This document shows, one piece after another, positions 37,860-50,174 of a stretch of 64,000 nucleotides of DNA. Location of the stretch: assembly GCA_024291935.2 (NCBI GenBank), contig CM044319.1:71320001-71384000 (forward strand), in the 5' to 3' direction. This stretch comes from Okapia johnstoni. Taxonomy: Eukaryota; Chordata; Mammalia; Artiodactyla; Giraffidae. Position 1 is the first letter of the stretch, and every line of letters begins with the position of its first letter. The translations under genes and the position numbers were made by a program. Below the pieces are notes generated by a model. It worked only from the letters and a program-made list of their open reading frames with translations. It ran no database searches and was not told the DNA's origin.

Positions 37860-38305
37860 AACTTCTGTTGTGGCCTTTCTGAAGGAAAATTACATTTCCC
37901 TACTACTTGCCTTTAGGTTTGGCCATATGACTTGCTTTAGCCAGTGAGATGGCAGAAGTGACAAAGTGCCATTTCTAAGCCTAGGGCTTAATAGGCACCA
38001 GGAGGTTTTTGCTTTCCCTCTTGGGTTGTACTATAGCCATGCTAAGAGTTCCAATACTATTACAGCTGTGATCCCTTCACCCGGATCCTAGAATAAATTG
38101 CATGAAGTGAAAGTGCCCCAAGCCATCCCAGCTGGGCCTGACACTTGAAGCAGAGCACCTCATTCAAATCTTGTATAAATCACCAGATCAGAACTGTAGC
38201 TCACCATGGATTCATAGAATCAATGACGATTTTAATTTACTGACTTTCATTATGGTGGTTTTTGATGAATCATTTTGGAGGCAATAGTTAACTAATATAA
38301 CTACT
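37860..38305 (+). repeat. ancient LTR-like interspersed repeat, family uncertain
   Basis: GGCCATATGACTTGCTTTAG, CAGTGAGATGGCAGAAGTGA, CCATTTCTAAGCCTAGGGCT and the end AGGCAATAGTTAACTAATAT match a common old mammalian element (probably ERVL-MaLR/MLT1-like). The family name is not secure. Confidence 0.5.
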
Positions 38306-39387
38306 ATGAGAAGATATTCATACACAGAATGATAGAAAGGAAATAACCAGAAACTGCAAAACTATTGATGCTTTTAGGTTTAGGGATTGTGAGATGTCAG
38401 ACTTATAGAAAGTCTAATCAAATATTTTAATGTAATTGACCTGCAACCAATAAAATGGATAAGAACACCCTGAAAATCAAGTTTTCAAATGAAAGAAATA
38501 AGACATTTATTTTATGAGCATCAGTATCTAAAAATATAATGATATATATAATCTGTTATAGATTATGTTTCCTTTAAAAATTCTATATTATACAAAACAA
38601 TTCCTAGCAGAATTAGCATTATTATTCTGTCTAAAATGAATCTATGGAAACTTAATCTTATTTAATTAAAACATCTTCCCTATATATTAATACTATTGCA
38701 GTGAACTCAATGGCAATTTAAGTCTATATTTCTAAGACTTTTTGGAATATGTTAACTCCAAGTTTACAACTTAACCTGTCAGTGATCAAAGATAGGGCAT
38801 CTATTAGTATATGCAATTTTTGTCCTCTAATAACTTCACAGTTTTGTTATAACTGGTTAATGCTACCCCTTTCACCATGTTTTGCGCTTACTTTTTGAGG
38901 GCCCAATTTGAGGGAAAAGTCATTGATACTCACTATTTACATTCATAGAAAAGTAGAAAGGGAAGATGGAATAAACAAATGTAAAATTTGTTATAAAACA
39001 AAATGTCTGCAGCAGCATGAGTAACATGCATGAGAGCTGTTATGACAAACACAGCAGCGATTTAAGCTCTGCTGATACTCCAAGCTCCTGTTTGGAGCAC
39101 TCCCACTCAATCTGGGCACTTTACTTCAGATAGCCAGCATTTTCATGTTGCCCTCTAGCTGCCAAGAATCCTCCACTTAAGTATTTTAAAATTACTGCTA
39201 AAAAATATTCTCTACTTCATAGGTTTCTTTAAGCCTTCCTTTTAAAGTTTAAGCTGCTCTGATTCTCATTCCTCTTCAGCTACTTGCTGTAGAAGAACAG
39301 CATCCAGTAAACCAAGTCCCCTTCAGGGACTAGACTAGTTCATGTGATATCTGGTCCAAGAATACTTATTATTTGGCAAAGACTACC
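38306..39387. other. unassigned intronic DNA
   Basis: AT-rich to 38990, then a GC-richer unique block at 39000..39330. No gene or repeat recognised. Confidence 0.55.
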
Positions 39388-39755
39388 TGCATATGCTACA
39401 TTACTAACGAATAAAAGTCTGCCGTTGGGTATCTCTGGCAGCATGGAAGGCCAAGTTAGGAAATGGTGGCTCAGTGGTAAAGAATCCACCTGAAATCCAG
39501 GAGCCACTTGAGATGTGGGTTTGATCCCTGTGTCAGGAAGATCCCCTGGAGAAGAGAATGACTGCCCACTCCATTATTCTTGCCTGGAGAATCCCATGGA
39601 CAGAGGAGTCTGGTGGGCTATCATCATGGTTTTGCAAAGAGTTGGATACAACTGAGTGACTAAACAGGAACAACAACATGCATATGCTGCATTGCTAATG
39701 AATAAAAGTCAGCTGTTGGGTATTTCTGGCAGCGTGGAGAGCCAAAGTAGGAAAT
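39388..39755 (+). mobile_element. Bov-tA SINE between 77-bp direct duplications
   Basis: The SINE itself occupies 39465..39678 (GGTGGCTCAGTGGTAAAGAA start, slightly 5' truncated; GTGACTAAACAGGAACAACA end). It sits exactly between two 77-nt direct copies, 39388..39464 and 39679..39755, about 86% identical to each other by my count (11 differences). The position of the copies at both SINE borders indicates a target-site duplication far longer than the usual 7-20 bp. Confidence 0.9.
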
Positions 39756-40829
39756 AATTTAGGCAAGACGAGTTTACTAGTGTGCTTCAAACTGTACCAA
39801 GTAGACAACTGTCTATCTCATTTATACATGATCTGCCCTAGGAACAAATTACTTTTTTTAAGTTAAATTCAACCCATAACATTAATTTGTTTTCTTTGAA
39901 AAGATAAAATAGTATTTCAAAGAATCACTCAAAGATTTTTTTCACAAGGTTTTTCCTAAATAAAATATAGAAGCTCTTTAAATTTATTATACCAGAAAGG
40001 TCTCATTTTAAAATATATGTTTATAGTGGAAAGGAAACAAAAATTTGACAATGATTATTTGATGTGTAAAATTAAGTAAGACCTAAAGAAAGAGGGAAAA
40101 TGGAGTACATATAATCCAATTTATGATTATTTTTCCTACTTCTAAAGTTGTCTGTAAATTTCTTTATATGACTGTGTAACTGGCTTCATCTTTGTTAATT
40201 TCTCTATATTTTACATTAGTGTACAGTAAAACTTCTTTATCTTATTTTCCATGTAGTAATGTTGTTTTAGGGCTTGTAACAATTGCATTATAACTGTTTA
40301 AATAAAGTTAATAACTCAGAAGAGAGGAACAAAACTGTTTCAGGATGACAGAGTAGATGTAGTTGTTTTTTTTCCACAGTGGAGGACCTTTTCATATCAC
40401 AAATCATTGTTTTTACTTTAGTAGAAAAACAAAGTATGTTTTAAAATGTTAAGTTCACTCAACAGTTTGAATAAAATTAACACTATAGATTTATTATCAT
40501 CATAATAATGATAGTAAGTAGTTAACTGCAATGAACATACTTATACTTATCTCTGAAGCTTTTATGAGATTGCACAATCGAGAGCACATACTTATGAGAC
40601 CTTATTATTTCCTTAATGGAGCAACTCTGAACAGGCTCAAAGAAAAGGGCAAAAGATGACATTGTATAAATAGCAAAATGAATCCAATCTTTCATTTTTT
40701 GTCTCTTCTGGCTTCTACAATTTAGCAACAACAAATTAAATATTGTCTTGATTCTCTGTAACACTATTATGAGATTTTTCTATTTAACAAAATGGTTTCT
40801 AGTCCCTAGCTGATGATCTAATTATTCTG
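39756..40829. other. unassigned intronic DNA
   Basis: AT-rich, no recognised element. Confidence 0.6.
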
Positions 40830-40975
40830 AGCATTTAGTAAGTCATGCAACTTTATTAAATACCTGCTATGTGCTATAATCTCTGAAGATGCAGAGATTA
40901 ATGACAGTCCCTGACTTCCAGCTTATAATCTGTTCAGGAATGTAGATTTTTTAAATCTCTCTATAAAATAAAGCT
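40830..40975 (-). repeat. L2 LINE 3' end
   Basis: TTATTAAATACCTGCTATGT GCTATAATCTCTGAAGATGC and GACAGTCCCTGACTTCCAGC TTATAATCTG follow the reversed L2 3' terminus closely. Confidence 0.72.
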
Positions 40976-41658
40976 GAATTCAATACATTATTTAAAGCCA
41001 TCCAGATAGAACTGTAATATATTTGTCATAATATATTTATACATATGCACCATAAACATGTTTAATATATACAAAATAATCCTGTTAATTTGGGAATTTT
41101 GACTTAAGGAAAGACTGCTTAAATCTTTCTTAGACTAGAAATCTCAATTTAGACTAATAGTGTAGGTATTAACTATCTACATATAACGTTCCTAGAACCA
41201 ATATATCAAAAAGAAAACATGAAGATCAACTTATGATGAGCTTTGGGCCTTCCATAGAGATATAAGGAAATGCAATAAAATATATTCAACATAAACTCTG
41301 AACTTTAATATTTCAACATATTTCCAAGATATTTTTAAATGAACTAATTTGATAAAAGAATTGCACAAAATAATATTATGATCAAGAATAACAAAGTGCA
41401 TAATACCCCTCATTTCTTTGTTTTTGCACCTAACACATACAATGGGTATCTACTGTAGTTCAAGAACTGTGACATGGATTGGGGCTAAAATCATAAGCAA
41501 ACATATGTATTATCACTGACTTCATTCCAGTAGTCGATGTTCAAAAGTTTTGTTTAATAATTAGTTACGGTAAATCCACAAGCTAGATTTGAAAAAGGCA
41601 GAGGAACCAGAGATCAAATTGCTATCATCCACTGGATCACAGAAAAAGCAAGCAAATT
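40976..41658. other. unassigned intronic DNA
   Basis: A weak reversed L2-like piece is possible at 41430..41535 (AACTGTGACATGGATTGGGG, CTGACTTCATTCCAGTAG). The rest was not recognised. Confidence 0.5.
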
Positions 41659-41662
41659 AAAA

Positions 41663-41700
<38 letters not shown>
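41659..41700. repeat. A-run plus (AT)n microsatellite
   Basis: About 13 A followed by about 13 AT units immediately before the BovB copy. Confidence 0.95.
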
Positions 41701-41704
<4 letters not shown>

Positions 41705-41705
41705 C

Positions 41706-43014
41706 TACTTCTGCTTCATTGACTATAAGAAAGCCTTTGACTGTGTGGATCACCACAAACTGTGGAAAATTCTTAAAGTGATGGGAATACCAGACCACCT
41801 TACCTGTCTCCTGAGAAACGTGTATGCAGGTCAAGAAAGCAATAGTTAGAATTGGACATGGAAAAACAGACTGATTAAAAATTGGGAAAAGAGTACGTCA
41901 AGGTTGTATATTGTCACCTTGCTTATTTAACTTCTATGCAGAGTACATCGTGTGAAATGCCAGGCTGGATGTAGCATAAACTAGAATCAAGATTGCCAGG
42001 AGAAATATCAACACCTCAGATATGCAAACGTTACCAATCTAGTGGTAGAAAACAAAAGAACTAAAGAGCCTCTAGATGAGAGTGAAAGAGGAGAGTGAGA
42101 AAGTTGGCTTAAAACTCAACATTCAAAAACCAAAGACTGTGGCATCTGGTCCCATCACTTTATGTAAAATAGATTGAGAAAAACCTGAAACGGTGACCGA
42201 TTTTATTTTCTTGGGCTCCAAAGTCACTGTAGACAGTGACTGCAGCCATGAAATTAAAGATGCTTTCTCCTTGGAAGGAAAGTGAAAGCGAAAGTTGATC
42301 AGTCAAGTCCGAGTCTTTGAGACCCCATGGACTATACAGTTCATAGAATTCTCCAGGCCAGAATACTGGAGCAGGTAGTCTTTCTCTTCTCCAGGGGATC
42401 TTCCCAACCCAGGTATCAAACTCAGGTCTCCCGCATTGCAGGCAGATTCTTTACCAGCTTAGCCATAAGGGAAGCCCAAGAATACTGGAAGGAAATCTAT
42501 GACAAACCTAGACAGCATATTACAAAGCAGAGGCACCAGTTTGGCAGCAAAGTTCCATATAGTCGAAGCTATGGCTTTTCCAGTAGTCATGTATGGATGT
42601 GACTGTTAGACTACAAAGAATGCTGAGTGCTAAAGAATTGATACCTTAGTACTGTGGTGCTGGAGAAGACTTTTGAGAGTTCCTTGCATAGCAAGGAGAT
42701 GAAACCACCCAATCCTAAAGGAAATGTACCCTGAATATTCTTTGGAAGGTCTGATGCTGAAGCTCCAATACTTTGGACACCTTATGCAAAGAGCCAACTC
42801 ATTGGAAAATACCCTGATGCTGAGAAAGATTGAGGACAAGAGGAGAAGGGAGTGACAGAGGATGAGACGGTTGGATGGCATCACTGACTCAATGGACATG
42901 AGTTTGAGCAAACTCGGGGAGATAGTGAAGGACAAGTAAGACAGGCATACTGCAGTTCATGGGGTCGCAAAGAGTCAGACACAACTTAGTGACTGAACAA
43001 CAACAACAACAACA
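41706..43014 (+). pseudogene. BovB LINE 3' part, split by a SINE
   Basis: Plus-strand BovB from within the reverse transcriptase (an AFDCVDHHKLW-type segment near 41737..41770) to the 3' end, which carries a (CAA)n tail at 42996..43014. The YADD motif reads YANV at 42021..42032, so both catalytic aspartates are lost. A Bov-tA at 42282..42485 interrupts it between TGGAAGGAAA duplications. Many frame breaks. Confidence 0.93.
42282..42485 (-). repeat. Bov-tA SINE inserted in BovB
   Basis: Reversed Bov-tA inside the plus-sense BovB. The host sequence TGGAAGGAAA is duplicated at 42272..42281 and 42486..42495, so the insertion postdates the BovB copy. Confidence 0.95.
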
Positions 43015-43124
43015 ATGAAAAAAGAAAATCTTGTTTCACCAATCCTTTTTGTCTCTTTTTTAATCCACAGCCCTTATCAAGATCTCATGTACTATATCAT
43101 TTACTATGTTTATTGCTGATTGTC

Positions 43125-43242
43125 TTCCCTTGCCCACATAAACATATCAGCTTCACAAAGACATGGATCTCCATCTGCTTTATTCCACAGTGCCTCCCAT
43201 GTACCTAGAACAATGCCACTCAATAAATATTTGTTGAATTAA
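43125..43242 (+). repeat. L2 LINE 3' end
   Basis: CACAGTGCCTCCCATGTACC TAGAACAATGCC then ACTCAATAAATATTTGTTGA ATTAA is a well-preserved L2 3' terminus. Confidence 0.78.
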
Positions 43243-43975
43243 GATACGTACCTGACTTTGCATGATATGAGAACTGGAAACTGAATTTTAGCAAGAAGCT
43301 GGATTACTCTGAAGGCCATAAAAGAATAAGCCAATAGAAAATAAAATACGCTGATTAATTCTATACCAGAACACATGCTTAGGCTACACAAGTGTTTCTT
43401 CATTCATGAAAAAAAAAAAAAGTAATAAAATATTTTACTTAAGGCAATCCTGGTAGTTTAAGGAACATATTAAATCTGTGACCCAACTGTTATTATCAGA
43501 ATTATTCTTTTCTGAAAGGCTTTTTGTTTTTATTGTTATTCATTATTATTGGTAATCCATACTTTAATTAATTTGTGAATATATTTACATATTTAATTTG
43601 AAATTATCTGGGGAAATTAAAGGTCTTTGTTTATAGTTTATTAGAACTAAAATTATACTTGCCGGGGTTTTACTTTTAAACATTGGTCCAGTATGAAAAA
43701 TAGCTTTTTTTGTTTGCTGATATGCAATTTTTAACTTAAAAAAGTTATGTTTGGTGAATGAAATTATGTTAATATGCTGAATTTGCTCAATTTAGTTTGG
43801 TCATTTAAAAATACCTTCAATCTATCTGTACTTGCTCAAGAATAAATCTAGATGTAACAACTTTATTACTTTGCACATGATAATTGAAAACTTCGTAATC
43901 ATTTTATTTTCACTATAAAATGAAAATGAAACACTTTCATTCTTGATAAGTCTCTTCATAGCATTATACATGAAT
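43243..43975. other. unassigned intronic DNA
   Basis: AT-rich, no recognised element. Confidence 0.6.
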
Positions 43976-43986
43976 AGCTATAAGAT

Positions 43987-44213
43987 GGGCTTCTCAAGTG
44001 GCTCAGTGGTAAATAACCTGCCTGCCAATGTAGGAGACGCCAGAGACATGGGTTCAGTCCCTGGGTTGGGAGTATCCCCTGGAGGAGGAAATGGCAACCT
44101 ACTTCAGTATTCTTCACTGGGTAATACCACAGACAAAGGAGTCTAGTGGACTATATAGTTCACAGGGTTGCAAAGAGTCAGATACAACTGAGCATGCATG
44201 CATGCACACATAC
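43987..44213 (+). repeat. Bov-tA SINE with target-site duplication
   Basis: GGGCTTCTCAAGTGGCTCAG head, GGTTCAGTCCCTGGGTTGGG box-B region, A unit and a GCATGCATGCATGC tail. Perfect 11-bp duplication AGCTATAAGAT at 43976..43986 and 44214..44224. Confidence 0.95.
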
Positions 44214-44224
44214 AGCTATAAGAT

Positions 44225-45410
44225 ATCTTCATGATCATTCTAGGCCAGCCCCCTCCTTCTACAGTGGAGGGAGCAGGGGCAAAGAAGAAGCAAAACTTAT
44301 CTCGTAGTACTAAGGTAGAATTCACAGCTTTTGACATTTGGTCTATTAATATATTTTGTTCATTCCAGGATTGTATATCAACTCCACTCTGTAGGAAAAT
44401 AAATTATAAAAATAAGATTGGAAAAAGAAAATAAAATAAAGAAGATTGGAAAAGATTGTCAAGATATGTGAATGAAACCAATGATACTGAAATTGAATCC
44501 TGGTAATGTTATATAAAGTGGAGTGACTTTTAGATGTGCAATTGATCTAGAACATTGGCATTTCTTCAACATTATATTCATGGCAGACTATTTTCATAGA
44601 ATTTGTGAAACACTCCACTATTAATATTTCTTATGAATCTTGTAGATAAGTATTAACTAGGTTGATTTTGTAGTTACCATTTTCTCAAATAAGGAAGGTA
44701 CACAGGCTCTTCACTACTATCAAATTTTCTTCCAGGGCACAGGCATGCCTCTGCAATCGGAGTATACTCTCCGGGAGGGAGTGCTTCTGTGGGGAAGCAG
44801 TTGCCAGGAAGGTTAGAACCTGGTGTGATCTGCATCTGGGGACCTAGAGTTCTTCTAGGGGGTCACTGTGATCTTTCAGAGGCAGACTCAAAACAGAATT
44901 AAATTAGTCAAATGGATGACAAGATACTTAGCACACATCCAGGACAGATATTTTTTTTCCCCCTTACGAAGTAGACTCTTCTTCAAACACAAATTCACAG
45001 AGAAACTAATACATCAAAGAAAGCTTTTCTAGATGTAGTGGTGGCTTTCACAAAAATGTCTTATTTGGTTTCACTATTTTGCAGACTGAAAAGGAAGTCA
45101 GAGTCAGAGTGTATAACATGATCTACATCTAGAATGCAACTCACTTCTTTCCATGCTTGTCCACACCCACTCCTCCCAGGTCTTCCCTGTTCACACCGGC
45201 CAAGTGTGCTCCAGAACCGTCTGCCATTCCCTCTGGGGGTGCTGTTGCTCAGAGCCTGCATATGGCAGCTCATTGAGGTTTCAGCCTCAGGGCACTTTCC
45301 ACCAACCACTCTCTGTCTTTTTGTTAAGAGAAGCTCAGGTTCAGAGAATGGCATTGATCTGTAAGTCCTGAGACACTCTCATCTCGGTGTTACCTTCTTA
45401 TTTTCATTTT
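44225..45410. other. unassigned intronic DNA with GC-richer blocks
   Basis: Two blocks, 44710..44890 and 45120..45370, are distinctly GC-richer than the surroundings and match no repeat I know. Open frames of 97, 76 and 72 codons overlap on both strands at 45061..45371, but their translations carry no recognisable domain and no splice context was evident. Confidence 0.5.
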
Positions 45411-45612
45411 GTTGTTATTGTTTAGTCACTAAGTCGTATCCAACTATTGTGCGACCCCACAGACGGCAGCCCACCAGGCCCTGCTTTCCATGGGATTCTC
45501 CAGGCAAGAATGCTACAGTGGGGAGCCATTTCCTGCTCTGGGGATCTTCTTGGTCCAGGGATGGAACCTGTGTCCCCTGCATTGGCACGCGGATTCTTTA
45601 CCACTGAGCCAT
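45411..45612 (-). repeat. Bov-tA SINE
   Basis: Reversed A unit and head (TTTACCACTGAGCCATC). It starts with a GTTGTTATTGTTTAGTCACT-type 3' tail. Confidence 0.9.
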
Positions 45613-46315
45613 CTTAGTTATTTTAAATAATGTACTAATTACCTGTCAACCTACCACACGAAACAGAAACTAAGACCTTGACAATAATCCACAATATACA
45701 ACTTCCACCACACCTTTGCCCCCAACCTGAAATCTGTGTTTACCACTCCTTTGCTTTCATTTTATGTCCTTTCAATGAGTCTTTATGTATTTATAAAAAT
45801 AAGATATTAATACTTGTGTATATGTATATATGTGTACACACACATACACTCAACATACACACACATACACATACACTATTTTAGTTGTTTCTAACTTTTT
45901 TAAGCAGATGTCAGGCTGCACACAATCTTTTAGGATTTACTGTCTTTATTTAATATTAGATTATAGATATTCATCTATATAGTCAAACGCTATTCTAGTT
46001 CATTTATTTTGGCTACTCTTGAGTGCCCCATTGTATGGTTTACTCATCATTCATTTACTTTCCATCGCACTACCTTGTTTTCTTTTCTTCATAGGACATA
46101 CCAGTATCTGAACTTATAATTTTTTTTTACTTGTCTACTGTCTGTTTCTCACTGTTAGAACATAAGGTTTTTTAAGAATAAATGTTGTTTGTCTTACCCA
46201 CAATATCAATTAGTCATTTAACAAATATATAAATTAATGAATAATTCACCGCAGATAAACTGAACTCTGCAATTTCTCTGATAAGTGATGCTGTTTGTAT
46301 CTCTTGCCCTTCCTG
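45613..46315. other. unassigned intronic DNA with a TG/CA microsatellite
   Basis: A mixed GTATAT/ACACAT tract lies at 45815..45878. A frame at 45678..45884 is a product of this. No gene. Confidence 0.6.
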
Positions 46316-46317
46316 CT

Positions 46318-46500
46318 TGCTCTGCTACAGCTCTGCAGCTCAATGGCTTTGTGAGTTTAAGCAGCCTAACTTGAATGCTTCTTTTTACTCATCTGTATTT
46401 ACAAATTTAAAATGAAGAAAACATAGATACCATAGAAGTGTTATATAAAAATTAAATGAGATAAAGTATATAAAATACCTGACACTAAACCATGCCCTTG
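46318..46500 (-). repeat. MIR SINE
   Basis: TTACTCATCTGTATTTACAA ATTTAAAATGAAG, then AATTAAATGAGATAAAGTAT ATAAAATACCTGACAC, matches the reversed 3' half of MIR. Confidence 0.72.
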
Positions 46501-46629
46501 GGTAATTTTTTCATCCATCAAAGCTTAGCTCAACATTCCCTGCCCTCTGGAAAGCTCTCCAGATGTACATCCATATCACTTGTAGATATCCATGTTCTAA
46601 CATTTAGCATGTGACTTTGAATTTGTTAG

Positions 46630-46845
46630 GGGCTTCGCTGGTGGCTCAGAAGATAAAGAATCTGCCTGCAGTGCAGGAGACACAGACTCATTCCCTGGGT
46701 CAGGAAGATCCCCTGGAGAAAGGAATGACAATCCACTCCAATATCCTTGCCTGGAGAATTCCATGAACAGAGAAGCCTGGTGGGCTCCAGTCCTAAGGGT
46801 CAAAAAGAGTGGGACACGACTGAGTGACTAACACTTTTCACTTTC
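46630..46845 (+). repeat. Bov-tA SINE with target-site duplication
   Basis: GGGCTTCGCTGGTGGCTCAG head through a CTAACACTTTTCACTTTC end. Perfect 12-bp duplication TGAATTTGTTAG at 46618..46629 and 46846..46857. Confidence 0.96.
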
Positions 46846-47007
46846 TGAATTTGTTAGTTTACTTATTCTCCAACACAACCCATGACTAAGCTATAATCTG
46901 TCTGTCTTTAGGACTATGCCTCTTTTGTTGAATGAATGACTAATCATCTTTCCTCTGATGTCACATTCACCATATATCCTTCAGATGAATAATTCCAGTT
47001 GTCAGTT

Positions 47008-47287
47008 GCTGCTTCTGCTGCTGCTAAAGTCGCTTCAGTCGTGTCCGACTCTGTGCGACCCCATAGACGGCAGCCCACCTGGCTCCCCTGTCCCTGGGAT
47101 TCTCCAGGCAAGAATACTGGAGTAGGTTGCCATTTCCTTCTCCAATGCATGAAAGTGAAAAGTGAAAGTGAAGTCGTTCAGTCATGTCCCACTCTTCGTG
47201 ACCCCATGGACTGCAGCCTACCAGGCTCCTCTGTCCATGGGATTTTCCAGGCAAGAGTACTGGAGTGGGGTGCCATTGCCTTCTCCA
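47008..47287 (-). repeat. Bov-A2 SINE with target-site duplication
   Basis: Two reversed A units with the Bov-A2 linker (GCATGAAAGTGAAAAGTGAA) and a (CTG)n-like tail. Perfect 13-bp duplication CCAGTTGTCAGTT at 46995..47007 and 47288..47300. High similarity to the family form indicates a young copy. Confidence 0.96.
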
Positions 47288-47300
47288 CCAGTTGTCAGTT

Positions 47301-49519
47301 ACTGTAAGCCAACTCAGACTAGATTAACTTGTAGACACAAACAATATCTGCTTTCTTGACCTGCGTATTAACAACCCAATTTAGAAATGAGGGATTCAAA
47401 CAAGGTGCTAGGTTTGAGAAGCCTACTCTATGCGGTCAGATAACTAGTTTTTCTTATGATACCCTTTCTTTATCACAGCCTCTTTTCTCACCTCTTGTAT
47501 TTTATATCTTTGATTTACTGATTGATTTAATTGCAAATCTTTATTTTGCTTCTTCTTTCTTCATTTTTGATCTTTTAAATTAATACTACTTACAGTATAT
47601 TTTCAGTTAATTGTATAGTGGCTGCTAAATATTAACATGAGTTAACACTGAATACTTGAAAAGTAATAAACATAATTCCTAAGTAAAACTAGTTGGCTAT
47701 GAATATATGTACTGTTTACATTTGAATCATTGCATCAAGATATCTTAATGTTTGGTATGTCAAATGAGAAAAACAGTATGACCTAGATATCAGAAATCTT
47801 CATAACAATGAAGTGAGATTTCACTTAACCAATATGATCTTTTAATTATATTTATTCACCTTACACCACTAATTGATAGGGTTATGAGATAGTACATTTC
47901 AGAAGGTCTACATTTGAGTACTATAATACAGCAATATAAGACATGAAAATCTAATATTGATGGTCATCTATTTTATGAAACAACATGCACAGAAAATAAA
48001 TTTAAGTGGAAGATATTAAAACACATGCTAGAAAATAAGTTAAAAAAATACAGAACATCATACAAAACAGCATAAGTAGCAGCATACTAAGATTCACCAA
48101 ATATCACTTGCTAACTAAAAAGTACTAAATGTGGAGGTTAATTAAGAAAAAATAAATACCTCCCCCAATTAGATGTATTCTAATGTTTCAGTTCTCAATA
48201 TCATCAAGAAACTCATTTTAGCTTCATCTCTTTTCATGGCTTTTCAAGATTTCAGACTTAAGCAGCTACTTGGTATATAACAATATAGTGACAAAAATGA
48301 ATGTACTGGTAAAGAAAGGTATCCTTCTTGTCCAGATCAAAGAACTGCAGTCTAGTATTGAAAGAGATTGTTTTAAGATTCACATTATGTGTCTTATTCA
48401 CTGCATCTCTATATTGATTGGGCTATGATAGAGGATTTTATATTCTCATTAAAAAGTTTAACCTGGTATTGCCCCATCTTAACACCAATAATTTTAGTAC
48501 CATAAAACAGGCTTTTCTTTGATAAGTAGTGTAATAATCAAATATCCTAGCAACTAATGTTTCTTCTTGTCCCTACCAATAGGACTAGTATCTTAAAAAA
48601 AAATAAGATTAAGAGAAATTAGAATTTCATTTTTCCTAATGCAAGAATTAAATATTATATGACAACTACTTAAAATGATAGTAATGCCTTCACTGTACTT
48701 TTTTAAATCACCCGTTTGTATTTCTTTTTAACAAGAAACTACACCAGAAATTCTGCAATCACAGGACAAATGTGGAGTCAAGCCAAGGTGACATGCTCAT
48801 TTTTGTTCTTCCCAAGAACATCTTCAGTTGTTTGTACTTGAAACTTATAAAAGGTAAATAAATAACTGTGAATATAAAAATTCATATAGCCACTGTAGCT
48901 TTTATGCTATCATGTCACAGCATTCAAATTAGTTCTCAGTAAATATTAACTATCATGTCTCAGCCTACTGATAGCATTTCCCAGATTGGAAATATAAGTC
49001 ATAGATCTGAAAGGAGAGTTGATTACTCTAAGTGATGCATAAGCCTGGGTACTCTTTCATTATGGAGAACAGTCTTTTATATCTTACAAATTAATAAGAA
49101 ATATTTGCAACATAGCACTCTTCCCCAAAACACATTATTAAAACCATAAAATAACATTTTTCTCTTTTAGAAATGTCACAAATATAATATGATTCTCCTT
49201 CTACAATAGCCATTTAGTCTCTAATAATGAAATTTAGCTTTATAAGGTATTTCTTAAAGCAAAAACCCTTCTTACCAGATGCTTAAGTGAACTATTTTCC
49301 TAAAAACAATAATAATTTTTAAAATAACCTGTATCATTGTGTATTAGACAGGGCTAGAACCCAGTGATTGCAATTTCAAAATGGTGTTGGGCATATAAAG
49401 TAAATGTTTGTAGCATCCCAGATAAAAGAGAGAATGGTGAGATCTGAAAAGAGCTGAAGAACAGATGCCTTGTCTAAATTTGTTCTTTAATAAATGTTAT
49501 TTAACAACATTAAAATAGT
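47301..49519. other. unassigned intronic DNA
   Basis: About 2.2 kb of AT-rich sequence with no repeat, exon or RNA gene that I recognise. Confidence 0.6.
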
Positions 49520-49957
49520 TTTAGACACATAGACTAATGTTACTGAATAGAGAGTCAAGAAAGACCTCATATATACAGTCAGTTAATATCTGATAAGGGA
49601 GCCAATAATACTTAATGGGAAAGGACAACCTCTTCAACAAATGGTACAAAGAAAACTGGATAACCACAGGCAGAAAATAAAACTGGACCCCTATCTTACA
49701 CCACCCACAAAAATTAGCTCAGAATGGATTAAAGACTTAAAAGTAAGACCTGATACTGTAAAAATTGTAGAAGCAAACCTTATCATTGGTCTTAGCAATG
49801 ATTTTTCGGATGTAACACAAAAACACAAGCAACAAAAGGAACAGTAAGTCATTGGGGCTACATCAAACTAAAAGTCTGCCACACAGCAAAAGAGACAATA
49901 AACAATGAGAAAGCAACCTGCAACATAGGAGAAGATATGTGCAAACCGTGTATCTGT

Positions 49958-50174
49958 CTGGGGCTTCCCTGGTGGCTCAGACAGTAAAGAATCTGCCTGC
50001 AATGTAGGAGACCCAGGTTTGATTCCTGGGTTGGGAAGATTTCCCTGGAGAAGGGAATGGCTACCCACTCCAATATTCTTGCCTGGAGAATTCCATGGAC
50101 AGAGGATCTGGGAGGGCTACAGTCCATGGGATCGCAAGGAGTCAGGCACTACTGAGAGACTAACACATAACACA
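49958..50174 (+). repeat. Bov-tA SINE in L1
   Basis: GGGCTTCCCTGGTGGCTCAG head to a GAGAGACTAACACATAACAC end, flanked by TATCTGT at 49951..49957 and 50175..50181. The host L1 reads through when the SINE is removed. Confidence 0.94.

Noticed and set aside
37860..38305. Endogenous retrovirus
   Set aside because: Only a solitary, degenerate LTR-like sequence is visible; no gag, pol or env coding similarity lies next to it.
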